Assembly (NCBI RefSeq): GCF_000332355.1 | Contig: NZ_KB235959.1 | Coordinates: forward strand, 351,260-415,259 | DNA from: Baaleninema simplex PCC 7105 | Lineage (GTDB): Bacteria > Cyanobacteriota > Cyanobacteriia > Cyanobacteriales > Geitlerinemataceae | Length of the DNA stretch: 64,000 bases | Direction: 5' to 3' | Shown here: piece after piece, positions 19,001 through 29,285 of the stretch | Position numbering within the stretch: the first letter of the stretch is position 1 | Layout: each line of letters opens with the position of its first letter | Made by a program: the position numbers and the translations under genes | Notes under the pieces: generated by a model | What the model was told of the DNA's origin: nothing | The model's input: the letters and a program-made list of their open reading frames with translations, nothing else | The model's database searches: none

Positions 19001-19175
19001 CGTTAGTACGGGAACGTTGGAAGAGAAAATCCACGACATCATTGAAAGTAAACAAGCTTTAGCGGAACAAGTTGTGGGGTCTGGAGAATCCTGGCTGACG
19101 GAACTCGACACCGATCGCTTGCGGAATTTACTGTTACTCGATCGCAGTGCGATCGTGGAAGAAGATGAGGTTTAA
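16059..19175 (+). CDS. SNF2-family DEAD/DEAH helicase
   Basis: 1038 residues. The first ~480 form the bacterial SNF2-associated N-terminal region. The helicase core follows: LADDMGLGKT (motif I, near residue 570), VLDEAQNVKN (motif II, DEAQ type), TGTPVENRL (III), then the second RecA domain with LIFTQFAEWG, SLKAGGTGLNL and WNPAVENQATDRVFRIGQ (V/VI). It is a full-length DNA translocase of the HepA/RapA-like type. The next gene is a SWIM zinc-finger protein, a common neighbour, suggesting a joint role in DNA or RNA-polymerase remodelling; this is inference. Start ATG at 16059 (MAILHGSW). Confidence 0.92.
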   Translation: MAILHGSWRDRESCFFLWGETWRRLETSVSSDEDIADNPFALNGRELQDLLDRLSKTHQLAVTETFQPASQILLLPSQTRKEGDRVPQHSAATPDGELTLHPWRVEGFHLDPAQAVELLHSLPLGQLTESESFVGADLQFWSHVARWTLDLLARGKFLPGLAVRPDGSLESLWQPLLDSATDTDRFHRFAKQMPGSCRAYPDAETGVSPSPQTLLRRFLETFTDTQVRQHTGNVPLPPLNSPVKDWLESLSRPSPRVNLGLKQAEPLATALNTWIAPVSSALSGENQFRTAFQLHPPVENGKDWRFDFYLQAADDPEFLVSADTIWNHAVDRLAVRGREIDRPQETLLSGLGLASRLYPTLEAALQTPRPKGCDLDPIQAYEFLKSTRWRLQENGLGVVLPPNLENVEGLSGRLGLVVRAEPPKKRAKLGLKGLLDFQWQLSLGGKTLSKAEFDRLLTLGSPLVEIDGEWVELRMADVKAANEFFDERQDDLSLSLEDALRIGTGGDTQTLGKLPVVRFEASGHLQALMDTITGKRRLEPLDAPQKFKGELRPYQARGVGWLAFLERWGLGACLADDMGLGKTIQTIAFLQHLQERDDLDAPTLLICPTSVLGNWEREVKKFGPSLSVFVHHGDKRPKGQSFLKTVKQKHLVITSYALVHRDLKDLQKIDWRVVVLDEAQNVKNPDAKQSKAVRQLETQFRVALTGTPVENRLSELWSILDFLNPGYLGTPTFFKRRFAIPIERYGDTDSLQTLRSLVQPFILRRLKTDKDIIQDLPEKQETTVFCSLTAQQARRYQELVEESMAKIESSEGLQRRGLVLGLLTQLKQVCNHPELLGLKNRKNKATILDRMTGGSGKVQRLEELLEESIAEGDRALIFTQFAEWGKVLKAHLEKRLGREVLYLYGATRKVQREAMVDRFQHDPQGPPVFILSLKAGGTGLNLTRANHVFHFDRWWNPAVENQATDRVFRIGQTQNVQVHKFVSTGTLEEKIHDIIESKQALAEQVVGSGESWLTELDTDRLRNLLLLDRSAIVEEDEV

Positions 19176-19232
19176 AAACTTTGTTGTTGTGGCGTTTTCG
19201 CGATTTCTGTTGAGTCGTTCAATACCGAAAAT

Positions 19233-19261
19233 TGTAGGAACGAGCGGTTTTCGCCCCTACA
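19233..19261. repeat. palindromic TGTAGG...CCTACA repeat
   Basis: TGTAGGAACGAGCGGTTTTCG continues to CCCCTACA, an imperfect palindrome. The half TGTAGGGGCGA recurs at about 21404. It is a common type of dispersed cyanobacterial repeat and may help terminate the SNF2 transcript. Confidence 0.6.
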
Positions 19262-19289
19262 GCAAATGTTGTTTTTTCTATTAAATTCA

Positions 19290-20177
19290 ATGATTTACAA
19301 TCTTTCTGAAGTGAACTCCGAACGTGAATGGTGGGTACAACAATGGCTCGATTTGCTCGATAAATATCGCTTCAAAAAACGTTTAGAACGAGGACGAAAC
19401 TACGCCCGAAAAGGTAACGTCCTCAGCATCGACTTCAAAGACCAAAAAGTTCTCTCCGACGTACAGGGAACCGAAGACGAACCCTATCATATTTCGCTGT
19501 GGCTGGATAACTTTTCCAACGAAGATTGGGAATTTGTTATCAATACTTTGTCAGAACAGGTAATTTTTTCCGCCAAACTGTTAGCCGGAGAAATGCCGAC
19601 GAATATCGAAGATGTCTTTGCCGCGAACGGGTTGCGGCTGTTCCCGTTCAGTTTACAAGAAATTCGATCGCGCTGTTCTTGTCCCGACAAAGCCAATCCT
19701 TGCAAACATATTATTGCCGTCTATCATTTACTCGGCGATCGCTTTGCTGAAGATCCGTTTTTACTGTTTCAATTGCGGGGACGTACCAAGGAACAAATTA
19801 TCGAAGCCTTGCGGGAACGTCGCGCTGGAGATAACGCCGATTCTGCACCCGTAGAAGTATCTCAGAAAGCGGAAGAGAAACCCATTAAAATCGAGACGTT
19901 TTGGAAATACGAAACGCCGCTAGATTCCTCGTTAGTGGTCGTGAGTCCGCCGATGCAAAACGAAACAGTGTTAGATATTCTGGGATTGATTCCCTCTTCA
20001 AACGGAAACGGCGGAACCTCCTTAGCCAAGCAAGCTGCCACGAGCGAGCAGGTTCGGGATTACTTGAAACAGGTGTACGCAACAGTGAGTCAGAACGCGA
20101 TATCGGCGGCGATGGGAGGCTCTTTGACCGACAGCGAGGGAGCATCGACAGATCGCACCGAGTTCGAGGTTCTCTGA
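19290..20177 (+). CDS. SWIM zinc-finger protein
   Basis: 295 residues from the ATG at 19290 (MIYNLSEVNSEREWW); an earlier in-frame ATG at 19266 adds eight unlikely residues. The SWIM signature CxCx(n)CxH is present as CSCPDKANPCKHIIAVYHLLGDRF near residues 130-150. SWIM domains bind DNA or proteins. Genes like this often sit next to SNF2 helicases, as here, with a gap of 114 bp on the same strand. The Glu/Ser-rich C terminus has no recognised domain. Confidence 0.85.
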   Translation: MIYNLSEVNSEREWWVQQWLDLLDKYRFKKRLERGRNYARKGNVLSIDFKDQKVLSDVQGTEDEPYHISLWLDNFSNEDWEFVINTLSEQVIFSAKLLAGEMPTNIEDVFAANGLRLFPFSLQEIRSRCSCPDKANPCKHIIAVYHLLGDRFAEDPFLLFQLRGRTKEQIIEALRERRAGDNADSAPVEVSQKAEEKPIKIETFWKYETPLDSSLVVVSPPMQNETVLDILGLIPSSNGNGGTSLAKQAATSEQVRDYLKQVYATVSQNAISAAMGGSLTDSEGASTDRTEFEVL

Positions 20178-20196
20178 TTTCCCAAACCGTCGTAAC

Positions 20197-21210
20197 TCAA
20201 GACGAACTTTCTTCGACCGACTCGACCACTTTGGGCGGTTCGAGACTTTCTTCAGCCACCGCAGGTTCGACGAGCTTGCGATCGAGTTCTTGACTCGAAA
20301 ATAGGGGTAAAATTTCCGTAATAAAGGCTTCGGCCGCTTTCGAGCGATAGCGGTTGGGATTGTAAATCACGTTGAGAGTACGTTTGACCACTACATCCTC
20401 GATAGTCGTGCGGTGTAACACGCCCATTTGTAACTCTTTTTCAATGGCCGAAACCGAAACGAACGCCGCTCCCAAACCAGACTGCACAGCACTTTTAATC
20501 GCCTCGATGGAGTTGAGTTCCATCTCTAGCTTCAAGCGGCGCGTATCGATACCACAACGCGACAAAACCTGGTCGATGACCTTGCGAATCGTCGATTGAG
20601 AATCGAGGGCGATAAAATCCAACTTGTAGAGATCTTCTTTCTCGATCGACTCCTGCTGAGCCAACGCGTGAAACGCCGGTAAAATCAACGCCAGTTCGTC
20701 TTCAGCGTACGGCACGATTTCCAACGAATCCTGTAAGTCCGTCGGCACTTCTCCCCCGACGATGGCCAGATCGACCTGCCCGTTGGCGACACTCCAAGAG
20801 GTGCGTCGCGTCGAATGCACGTGAAGCTGAACCGCCACATCGGGATAGCGTTGTCGGAACGCACCGATCGTCCGGGGCAACAAATAAGTTCCCGTCGTTT
20901 GAGACGCCCCGACAATTAACGTTCCGCCTTGGAGATTTTGCAGATCTTCGATCGCGCGACAGGTTTCCTGACATAGCGTCAGAATTTTCTCCCCGTAACT
21001 GAGCAACAGATGTCCGGCTTCGGTCAGTTGCGCCCGTCTTCCTCCCCGATCGAACAGCGGTACGTTTAACTGCCGTTCGAGATTTTGAACTTGTAGGCTG
21101 ACAGCCGGTTGAGAGACATACAGGCTATCGGCGGCCCGTTTGAAACTCCCCTCAGATGCAATAGCTTTGAGGATACGTAACTGATCTAGGGTGAAAGGAA
21201 GGTCAGACAT
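20197..21210 (-). CDS. rbcR: LysR-family regulator, RbcR type
   Basis: 337 residues. Residues 6-65 are the LysR winged-helix DNA-binding domain ([38 protein letters not shown]). Residues about 95-300 are the periplasmic-binding-like effector domain. A Glu/Ser-rich tail follows. The sequence resembles the cyanobacterial RbcR/CmpR/NdhR group that controls RuBisCO and carbon-uptake genes. Its position next to prk fits a Calvin-cycle regulator, but the exact paralogue is not certain. It is divergent from prk across about 870 bp. Confidence 0.85.
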   Translation of the reverse strand: MSDLPFTLDQLRILKAIASEGSFKRAADSLYVSQPAVSLQVQNLERQLNVPLFDRGGRRAQLTEAGHLLLSYGEKILTLCQETCRAIEDLQNLQGGTLIVGASQTTGTYLLPRTIGAFRQRYPDVAVQLHVHSTRRTSWSVANGQVDLAIVGGEVPTDLQDSLEIVPYAEDELALILPAFHALAQQESIEKEDLYKLDFIALDSQSTIRKVIDQVLSRCGIDTRRLKLEMELNSIEAIKSAVQSGLGAAFVSVSAIEKELQMGVLHRTTIEDVVVKRTLNVIYNPNRYRSKAAEAFITEILPLFSSQELDRKLVEPAVAEESLEPPKVVESVEESSS

Positions 21211-21689
21211 AGGGATAAATCTGCAAGGGAAAAGGCGCCTATCGGCAACCCACTGATGCCATTTGTGCGAGCGTTGAGGGCGAACCGTTTTCGATCCCTC
21301 TCAAACAACGACCCTACCACAACCTCGAGTCAACTCCTTCAAAGATTTGTTGCTCGATCGCCCGAACTGGGGATCGCTAGAAGTACGACTCGCGGTCTAA
21401 GACTTGTAGGGGCGATCCCCTTTTGGTAAAATCTATCGCACAACTGGTACTAAATACTTAAAAACACACCCTTAGTCTTCCCAAACAAGCAGCAGACCTT
21501 CTACCTGTTTGGCGATCGCGTTGGGTTGAGGCTAGTTTCGAGAAATGTCTGTGGCGAGCGCCACCGCTTTAGCCCTAGCTTTTTCGAGTTCAACTACCTC
21601 TGTCACGGCGATCGGTTCGGGGAAAGATCTCATCCGCAGTAGCATCCAGCTTTCCGAAGGACGAGCTGCGAGCTGGCTTAGCAAGCCTC
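21211..21689. other. intergenic between LysR gene and structured element
   Basis: About 480 bp with no coding frame. It includes a TGTAGGGGCGATCCCC repeat at about 21404 and GCGATCGC sites. It should contain the promoter of the LysR gene, and binding sites for that regulator are possible. The last ~80 bp (ACGAGCTGCGAGCTGGC near 21661) contain inverted repeats and may belong to the structured element that follows. Confidence 0.4.
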
Positions 21690-22046
21690 CCCACGTCTGA
21701 GGTCGGTACTCGAACGTGGGAAACTCGCCAAAACAAGTCAGGTAATCTCCTTACCGACGTTCGCAGCGGTAGTCCTCTCTGGTAAGGTAGTCATGGCAAT
21801 GGGGAAACGCCTCGATCGCCAAGGCTGGAGTCGCCCTTCCCCGATCGACACGAACGTACAGGCTGAGCCTGGCGTACAGTGCGACCTGTGGGAAACGAAC
21901 TAAAAAATTGAGATCCGGTTAACGGCGGTGAGATACATCGTCGGAACCTGTGAGGGAGAAAGCGGCCTGCCATCCTCCCGAAGCAGGACATCCTAGGAGC
22001 GATTCTAGGAGAAACTCAACGCCATCGTTTTAGACTTGGCGTGGGG
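21690..22046 (+). ncRNA. structured element upstream of prk (family unassigned)
   Basis: A roughly 350-nt non-coding stretch dense in local helices: CGAACGT (21711-21717) with ACGTTCG (21757-21763) enclosing GGTAA/TTACC (21741-21755); CAGGC/GCCTG near 21860; CCTGC (21966-21970) with GCAGG (21983-21987); TCCTAG (21991-21996) with CTAGGA (22005-22010); ACGCCA (22019-22024) with TGGCGT (22037-22042). GGGAAAC-type loops recur three times. The look recalls HEARO/IscB omega-RNAs or a group II intron fragment, but no IscB, TnpB or maturase frame is attached. It ends ~40 bp before the prk start codon, so it may overlap the prk leader. Confidence 0.5.
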
Positions 22047-22084
22047 AGATGTTACACAATCATACGTGTCGATAGAGGAAACTT

Positions 22085-23089
22085 ATGAGCACGAAGCCAG
22101 ATCGCGTGGTTCTTATTGGTGTTGCCGGGGACTCCGGTTGTGGGAAATCCACCTTTTTACGCCGACTTGCCGATTTGTTCGGTGAAGAAATGATGACCGT
22201 CATCTGCTTGGATGACTACCACAGCTTAGACCGCAAAGGACGCAAAGCGGCCGGCGTGACCGCTCTCGATCCGAGAGCCAACAACTTCGACTTGATGTAC
22301 GAGCAAGTCAAAGCCTTAAAAGAAGGCAAATCGGTCGATAAACCGATTTACAACCACGAAACTGGAGAACTCGATCCCCCAGAGCGAGTCGATCCGAACA
22401 ACATCATCGTCATTGAAGGTCTGCACCCGATTTACGACGAACGCGTTCGGAACCTGCTCGACTTCAGCGTCTACCTCGACATCAGCGACGAAGTGAAAAT
22501 TGCCTGGAAGATCCAGCGCGATATGGCAGAACGGGGTCACACCTACGAAGACGTTTTGGCCTCGATCGAATCCCGCCGCCCCGACTTCGAGAAATACATC
22601 GACCCTCAAAAACAACACGCAGACGTCGTCATCCAAATTCTGCCGACGAACCTGATTAAAGACGACAAAGAACGCAAGATCCTACGTGTACAGTTGATTC
22701 AGCGCAACGACATCGAAGGATTCGAGCCGGTTTACTTGTTCGACGAAGGCTCTACGATTCACTGGACGCCTTGCGGCCGCAAACTGACCTGCTCTTATCC
22801 CGGTTTGAAACTGTTCTACGGGCCGGATAACTATTACGGTCACGACGTTTCAGTCCTCGAAGTCGACGGTCGCTTCGACAACCTCGAAGAAATGATTTAC
22901 GTCGAAGGACATCTGAGCAAAACGTCCACTAAGTACTACGGCGAACTGGCTCACCTGTTGCTACAGCACAAAGAATATCCCGGTGCTAACGATGGAACGG
23001 GTTTATTCCAACTCCTAGTCGGTCTGAAGATGCGCGAAGCTTACGAGCGCCTTACGGCTTCTGATTCTAAGGTTCCTGTCGAAGTCTAG
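22085..23089 (+). CDS. prk: phosphoribulokinase
   Basis: 334 residues. It phosphorylates ribulose-5-phosphate to ribulose-1,5-bisphosphate, the RuBisCO substrate. The P-loop GDSGCGKST (residues 15-23) includes Cys19. Cys41 (TVICLDDYH) is its usual thioredoxin-regulated partner, so redox control and CP12/GAPDH binding are expected from family knowledge. Length and C-terminal GxYGxL region are normal. The start ATG at 22085 (MSTKPDRVVLIG) has GAGGAAA upstream. A hairpin terminator follows at 23112. Confidence 0.97.
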   Translation: MSTKPDRVVLIGVAGDSGCGKSTFLRRLADLFGEEMMTVICLDDYHSLDRKGRKAAGVTALDPRANNFDLMYEQVKALKEGKSVDKPIYNHETGELDPPERVDPNNIIVIEGLHPIYDERVRNLLDFSVYLDISDEVKIAWKIQRDMAERGHTYEDVLASIESRRPDFEKYIDPQKQHADVVIQILPTNLIKDDKERKILRVQLIQRNDIEGFEPVYLFDEGSTIHWTPCGRKLTCSYPGLKLFYGPDNYYGHDVSVLEVDGRFDNLEEMIYVEGHLSKTSTKYYGELAHLLLQHKEYPGANDGTGLFQLLVGLKMREAYERLTASDSKVPVEV

Positions 23090-23111
23090 AGTTTTTCTAG
23101 TTCTATCTCAC

Positions 23112-23150
23112 AGAGGTCAGCCCCTACGGTGTCTGACCTCTTACTTTTTT
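23112..23150 (+). terminator. intrinsic terminator after prk
   Basis: AGAGGTCAG (23112-23120) pairs with CTGACCTCT (23133-23141) and is followed by TACTTTTTT. It lies 22 bp after the prk stop, so prk is probably monocistronic. Confidence 0.9.
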
Positions 23151-23334
23151 GGGGAGAGGCGATCGCGTTAACGTTTGTGGGTTCGTCGCCCCCTTGCCCG
23201 AAACACTCGCAGGACAGGGTCGCAGGCTGACTTCGACGCCTACCAGAAAGATATGTTACATTTGATTAAGATTATGAGTTAGCAAAGCTGCTTAAAAATA
23301 ATCGTTCATTGCCGAAACCGGAGATAGCTGCAAT

Positions 23335-25221
<1,887 letters not shown>

Positions 25222-25272
25222 GACGTTCGGTTAAGGCAAAAACGATTTTGGGTTAAGAATTCTGATGAATTC

Positions 25273-25310
25273 AAAACACCTCGGTTGAGTTTCCAGCCGA
25301 GGTGTTTTTT
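25273..25310 (+). terminator. intrinsic terminator after ftsH
   Basis: AAAACACCTCGG-loop-CCGAGGTGTTTTTT, a strong hairpin with a T run 50 bp after the ftsH stop. Confidence 0.92.
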
Positions 25311-25408
25311 GTTAAAAAAAGTCCCCGAAAATCGTTGGATGCTAATTTGTTTTGAGAGCCAACCCGATCGGACTTTATCCTTTTTTGATAAGTTGGGTTT
25401 CAGAAAGG

Positions 25409-25441
25409 CTTCACCACAGAGACACAGAGGACACAGAGAGG
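25409..25441. repeat. dispersed CACAGAGACACAGAGGACAC repeat, copy 2
   Basis: Matches the copies at 4845 and 45594. Like copy 3, it is preceded by a related GATAAGTTGGGTTT sequence, so the repeated unit is longer than the purine core. Confidence 0.75.
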
Positions 25442-25484
25442 TTCTAGCAGGGTTTGGAGAAACCGCTGTTTGAGATGCCCGAAA

Positions 25485-26681
25485 TTACGAATTGCCGGAT
25501 TGCGCGGTAAATTCCCGCACGCTTTCGACGAGGCGATCGCTCTCCTCCTCCGACGTCAAATAGTGAACGCAGGCGCGAACGCAACTCGGATCGAGAATCG
25601 TGCGCGTCATGATGCTGCGACCTTCCAAAAACACCACCAAATTTTTATGAGTACCAGAGTCCAGGGTAAACGAGACTAACCCCGATTCTGGCGGACTCGT
25701 CCGCAAACAGGTGACGCCGGAAATTTCCCTGAGTTTTTCCCACAATCGCGCACTAGACCGACAAATTTGGCGATACCGCTCTTCCGCAGTTCCCCATTGA
25801 CGGTGCAGCTCGATCGCCGCCGTCAATCCCGCGTACAACGGATACGCCGAAGTTGCGATTTCATAGCGTCGCGCGTCTGGCTTCCATCCCGTGGGTTGTC
25901 CCGTCCCGTCCACCTCGACGCCTCGCCAGCCGATAAACGTCGGCCGCAACGATTCCATCGCCTCGGGACTCACGTACAAGCCGCCGACACCCTCTGGACC
26001 GCACAGCCACTTATGCCCCGTAAAGGCGTAAAAATCGACCCCCGACTCTGCCAACTTCAACGGAAGCACCCCCACCGACTGGGCGGCGTCGGCTAACACG
26101 CGAATCGGCTGTCCGCTTTCGGTGGAAACGCCGCGACAAGCCGTCACGATGTCTGCTAGGGGTAACACCTGGCCGGTGTTCCATAAAATGTGACTCAAGA
26201 CGACTAACCGGGTTTTCGGCGTCAAATACCGGGAAATGACTTCGACCGGGTCGCCTTCGTTGAGGGTGTCCAGAATCGGACAGACCGACACCTCGATGTT
26301 AAAGCGGTGTTGGAGTTCTCGCACCGTTGCGATAACGCCGGGATGTTCGCAGTCCGTCATTAACAGGGCGTCTCCCGGCTTCCAGTCGATGCCCCAGAGG
26401 GCGACGTTGCACCCGGCGGTGACATCTTCGGTGACGGCCACCGTTTCCGGGGCGACCCCTAACTCGGTCGCGATCGCCCCTCGCAAGGTCTGGGCGCATT
26501 CCTGAACCCAGACGTTGGCTTTCATAGAAAACGGCCCCATCTGTTGCAGGCGATCGTAACTCTGCAAAATGGCGTCGCGGGCAGTTTGCGAAAGCGGCCC
26601 TTCGCCGCCGTAGTTGAAATAGGTTTTGTTAGCGAGTGCTGGAAATTGCGCTCGAAAGTGCTGTCGATGCTGTTCTGACAC
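25485..26681 (-). CDS. class V aminotransferase / cysteine-desulfurase-like PLP enzyme
   Basis: 398 residues, fold type I PLP enzyme. The Schiff-base lysine is in FTGHKWLCGPEG (about residue 227), preceded by LADAAQSVG. It resembles the cyanobacterial isopenicillin-N-epimerase/CsdA-like group more than IscS, and the usual flexible-loop catalytic Cys of SufS/IscS is not evident. The reaction is therefore uncertain: it may be a C-S lyase, desulfurase or aminotransferase. It lies 26 bp downstream of the SH3 gene's far end on the same strand, so shared transcription is possible. Confidence 0.85.
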   Translation of the reverse strand: MSEQHRQHFRAQFPALANKTYFNYGGEGPLSQTARDAILQSYDRLQQMGPFSMKANVWVQECAQTLRGAIATELGVAPETVAVTEDVTAGCNVALWGIDWKPGDALLMTDCEHPGVIATVRELQHRFNIEVSVCPILDTLNEGDPVEVISRYLTPKTRLVVLSHILWNTGQVLPLADIVTACRGVSTESGQPIRVLADAAQSVGVLPLKLAESGVDFYAFTGHKWLCGPEGVGGLYVSPEAMESLRPTFIGWRGVEVDGTGQPTGWKPDARRYEIATSAYPLYAGLTAAIELHRQWGTAEERYRQICRSSARLWEKLREISGVTCLRTSPPESGLVSFTLDSGTHKNLVVFLEGRSIMTRTILDPSCVRACVHYLTSEEESDRLVESVREFTAQSGNS

Positions 26682-26707
26682 CGTTAATTTTGAGGGTTGC
26701 GTCTACT

Positions 26708-27274
26708 TTAAGGATAGTAGCGCGTACACTCGATAAGATTCGTCACCCGCTCGTTTTCTCCGGCACGAATAAAGCCGCCAAACGGGGCGTCGATGGGTTG
26801 CCAGATGGTTCCAGAGGCATCCACGATCGCGTTTCCGCTGAGTAAGACGGCCGAACCGTTGTTGAGACGGCCGATAATTTCGCTGTTGGGGTTGGAGTTG
26901 CGATAGACGTTTAAGCCGCCGGTATGTCGGATGTTACGGGCGTTATCGACGTTGGCACACATGGCCGGTTGAAACCCGACGACGGGAGGACGCGGGGTCG
27001 GGGCGGAGCGATCGCAGAGATAATCGCCCCAGACGTAGCCGCGATAGCCGTTGGCGGCCACGGGTTGCCACGGGCCGGCCGGAGGGGCGACTCGTTCGAC
27101 GACATCTCCATCGTTGAGAACGGTGAGGATCTGACCGTTAGGGGTTTGGCGCAAGTTGAGGCGATAGCCGTCGGTGCAAACGGCGGCACTCTCGGGAACC
27201 GATTGCGCGATCGCACTGTGGGGGGACAGAACCGCTGAGAGGGCGATCGCGGTCAGAGAAAGACGAAATTTCAT
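26708..27274 (-). CDS. secreted SH3-domain protein
   Basis: 188 residues with a signal peptide (MKFRLSLTAIALSAVLSPHSAIA, cleavage near residue 23). Two bacterial SH3-like stretches follow: one at about 35-85 (LNLRQTPNGQILTVLNDGDVVERV...GYRGYVWGDYLC) and one at about 115-180 (LNVYRNSNPNSEIIGRLNNGSAVLLSG). Cysteines at the domain borders may form disulfides. It is probably periplasmic or cell-wall associated, with an unknown ligand. Confidence 0.85.
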   Translation of the reverse strand: MKFRLSLTAIALSAVLSPHSAIAQSVPESAAVCTDGYRLNLRQTPNGQILTVLNDGDVVERVAPPAGPWQPVAANGYRGYVWGDYLCDRSAPTPRPPVVGFQPAMCANVDNARNIRHTGGLNVYRNSNPNSEIIGRLNNGSAVLLSGNAIVDASGTIWQPIDAPFGGFIRAGENERVTNLIECTRYYP

Positions 27275-27367
27275 GGTTTTTTTAGGGCTGAACGCGTCTG
27301 CGGGGGGAATTGTTTTGAATTTTACACCGAGTTCTCCGTAAATCCCGCAAAGTCTGAGTCGATCGCC

Positions 27368-28405
27368 CTACTCGATCGACACGGGAACACCTCCCTGACT
27401 GCTCGATTCAGTCAGTCCTCGCAACACTTTCACCAGTTCGACACCGACCCAACCGGAGGAGCGATCGCAGGGTTGTTGCGATCGCACGCTTTTGAGAAAG
27501 CCTTCAAACACGCGACGCAACGGTTCGGCTGCGGGAGTTGCGATCGCTTCGGGTTCGACGGCCGACGGGTTCCAATCCCCGGCTTCCGTGCGATCGAGAT
27601 ATCCGCGATACAGGGTCAGCGGTGATGGGCTGAGTTCGTCAAATACCAAAGTTCCTTGGCTTCCGGTCACCGCCAACCGTCGCTGTTTGTCGGGGTTGCA
27701 CCAGCAGAGGTGAATTTGGGCGCGAAACCCGCTGGGATAGGTCAACGTCGCCCAAGCGACATCGGCCAATCCTTCGGGAAACAAATCTCTAGGGGCAGCT
27801 TCTGCGGTCGGTTGCAACCAAACCTCGCCGGTGGCGCTTACTTGGGTCGGCGACTCTCCCAACCAACGGTTGAAAATGGCGATGTCGTGAATCACCAAGT
27901 CCCATAAAACATCCACGTCTCGACGCACCGGTCCTAAATGGGTTCGCGCGGCGTATCCGTAGCGCAGTTGTCCCAACGCGCCGCTGTTGACGACTTCTGC
28001 TCCCCGTTCGACGGCGGGATTGAAGAGATAGGTATGATCGACGGAGAGGATCAGATTTTTCGATTCGGCCAGGTGACAGAGAGCGATCGCCTCTTGGGGG
28101 TCGAGGGTGAGGGGTTTTTCGGCCAGGACGTGACAGCCGCGATCGAGAATTTGCGAAATCGTCTCGTAGTGATCGGTAGCGGGAGTCGCCACGATCGCCG
28201 CCTGGACTTGTGGGAGAGGCTTGACACTGGCCCATCCCGTCGTCAAAATCACGCGTCCGTCTAACTGATATTTGTCCGCCACGGCTGCGAGGCGTTCTGG
28301 GTCGCGATCGACCACCGCCACCAATTCCGCGTCGGGATGTTCGAGGACGTTGCGAATCAGATGATTGCCCCAGCGTCCCGCGCCGATAACCACGATACCA
28401 ACCAT
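27368..28405 (-). CDS. Gfo/Idh/MocA-family oxidoreductase
   Basis: 345 residues. An N-terminal Rossmann fold (VVIGAGRWGNHLIRNVLEHPDAELVAVVDRDPERL, residues 4-38) is followed by AEKPLTLDPQEA around residue 95, which carries the conserved EKP lysine, then the alpha/beta substrate domain. It uses NAD(P) to oxidise or reduce a sugar-like substrate; the substrate is not evident. It lies 33 bp after the rnc stop on the same strand, so it may be cotranscribed with rnc. Confidence 0.88.
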   Translation of the reverse strand: MVGIVVIGAGRWGNHLIRNVLEHPDAELVAVVDRDPERLAAVADKYQLDGRVILTTGWASVKPLPQVQAAIVATPATDHYETISQILDRGCHVLAEKPLTLDPQEAIALCHLAESKNLILSVDHTYLFNPAVERGAEVVNSGALGQLRYGYAARTHLGPVRRDVDVLWDLVIHDIAIFNRWLGESPTQVSATGEVWLQPTAEAAPRDLFPEGLADVAWATLTYPSGFRAQIHLCWCNPDKQRRLAVTGSQGTLVFDELSPSPLTLYRGYLDRTEAGDWNPSAVEPEAIATPAAEPLRRVFEGFLKSVRSQQPCDRSSGWVGVELVKVLRGLTESSSQGGVPVSIE

Positions 28406-28438
28406 GAAAACTCTCGATAAGTAGAGGAATATTGAGCT

Positions 28439-29182
28439 TTAAGAGGTCTCAGCCGTGCCGCTGACTTCCACGTTCCCCCGAGACAGCGCGAAAAACGCTT
28501 CTCGTGCGGCGGCTTGTTCGGCCGCTTTGATCGATCGCCCAGTTCCCCGTCCCAAGCATTGGTCTTTCAACCACACTCGAGCGCAAAACCGATCGTCGCT
28601 GTTATGTTCTCGTTGCACCTCTTCGACCCGGTACTCCGGAAGCAACCGGTGATGTCCCTGAGTCCATTCTTGCAGCGCGGCTTTGTAGTTGTGTCGTGCC
28701 GGATCGCGCAACACCTTTTCGGCCAAGGGTTTAAAGTGGGAGTCGAGCCAGGGGCGAATCAGTTCTGTCGTGTGCGTACTCAGATACAACGCGGCTGAGA
28801 CGGCTTCTAAGGCATCGGCCAAGCGCGATCGGTAACCCGATTTGTCGGCGGCGGCACTTCCTGCCATCACCAAATAGCGATCGAGTCCGTAGGTTTCGGC
28901 AATATCGGCCAGAACGCGATCGCTGACCAACACCGATCGCACGGCTGCGTAATCTCCCACTTTCACCTCGGGATAGGTTTCCCAGAGGAATTCCGCCGCC
29001 GCCAAGCGAATCGCCGCGTCGCCGATAAATTCTAACTGTTCGTAGTTCCGTTCGGCGGATGCGGTGGGATGGGTCAGAGCGATATCCAAACAGTCCCAGT
29101 TTAACGTGGGGCGATCGTCGATGCCGAACTTAAGAACTAGCTGACGTAACGCTTGTAAGCGACGGGGATAAATTGAGGACAT
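28439..29182 (-). CDS. rnc: ribonuclease III
   Basis: 247 residues. The RNase III signature is EQLEFIGDAAIRLAAAEF (about residues 43-60), slightly unusual because the family consensus reads ERLEFLGDAVL. Metal ligands are also present in LADALEAVSAALY. The double-stranded-RNA-binding domain spans about 165-235 (NYKAALQEWTQGHH...GRSIKAAEQAAAREAF). It processes rRNA precursors and structured RNAs. It lies ~100 bp from rnpB, so two RNA-processing genes are adjacent on the same strand. Confidence 0.92.
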   Translation of the reverse strand: MSSIYPRRLQALRQLVLKFGIDDRPTLNWDCLDIALTHPTASAERNYEQLEFIGDAAIRLAAAEFLWETYPEVKVGDYAAVRSVLVSDRVLADIAETYGLDRYLVMAGSAAADKSGYRSRLADALEAVSAALYLSTHTTELIRPWLDSHFKPLAEKVLRDPARHNYKAALQEWTQGHHRLLPEYRVEEVQREHNSDDRFCARVWLKDQCLGRGTGRSIKAAEQAAAREAFFALSRGNVEVSGTAETS

Positions 29183-29285
29183 TGAAATTGGCGAACAGAC
29201 TTGGAAAGGTGACGGGACGGAAGCCGAACACTCGAAAATTCAAACCGATCCCAACGGGCGATCGCTTCAAAGGTCGAGAATTAGA

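Noticed and set aside
21791-21991. 66-codon minus-strand frame within the element upstream of prk
   Set aside because: The region is dense in helices and the peptide is low in ordinary protein character.
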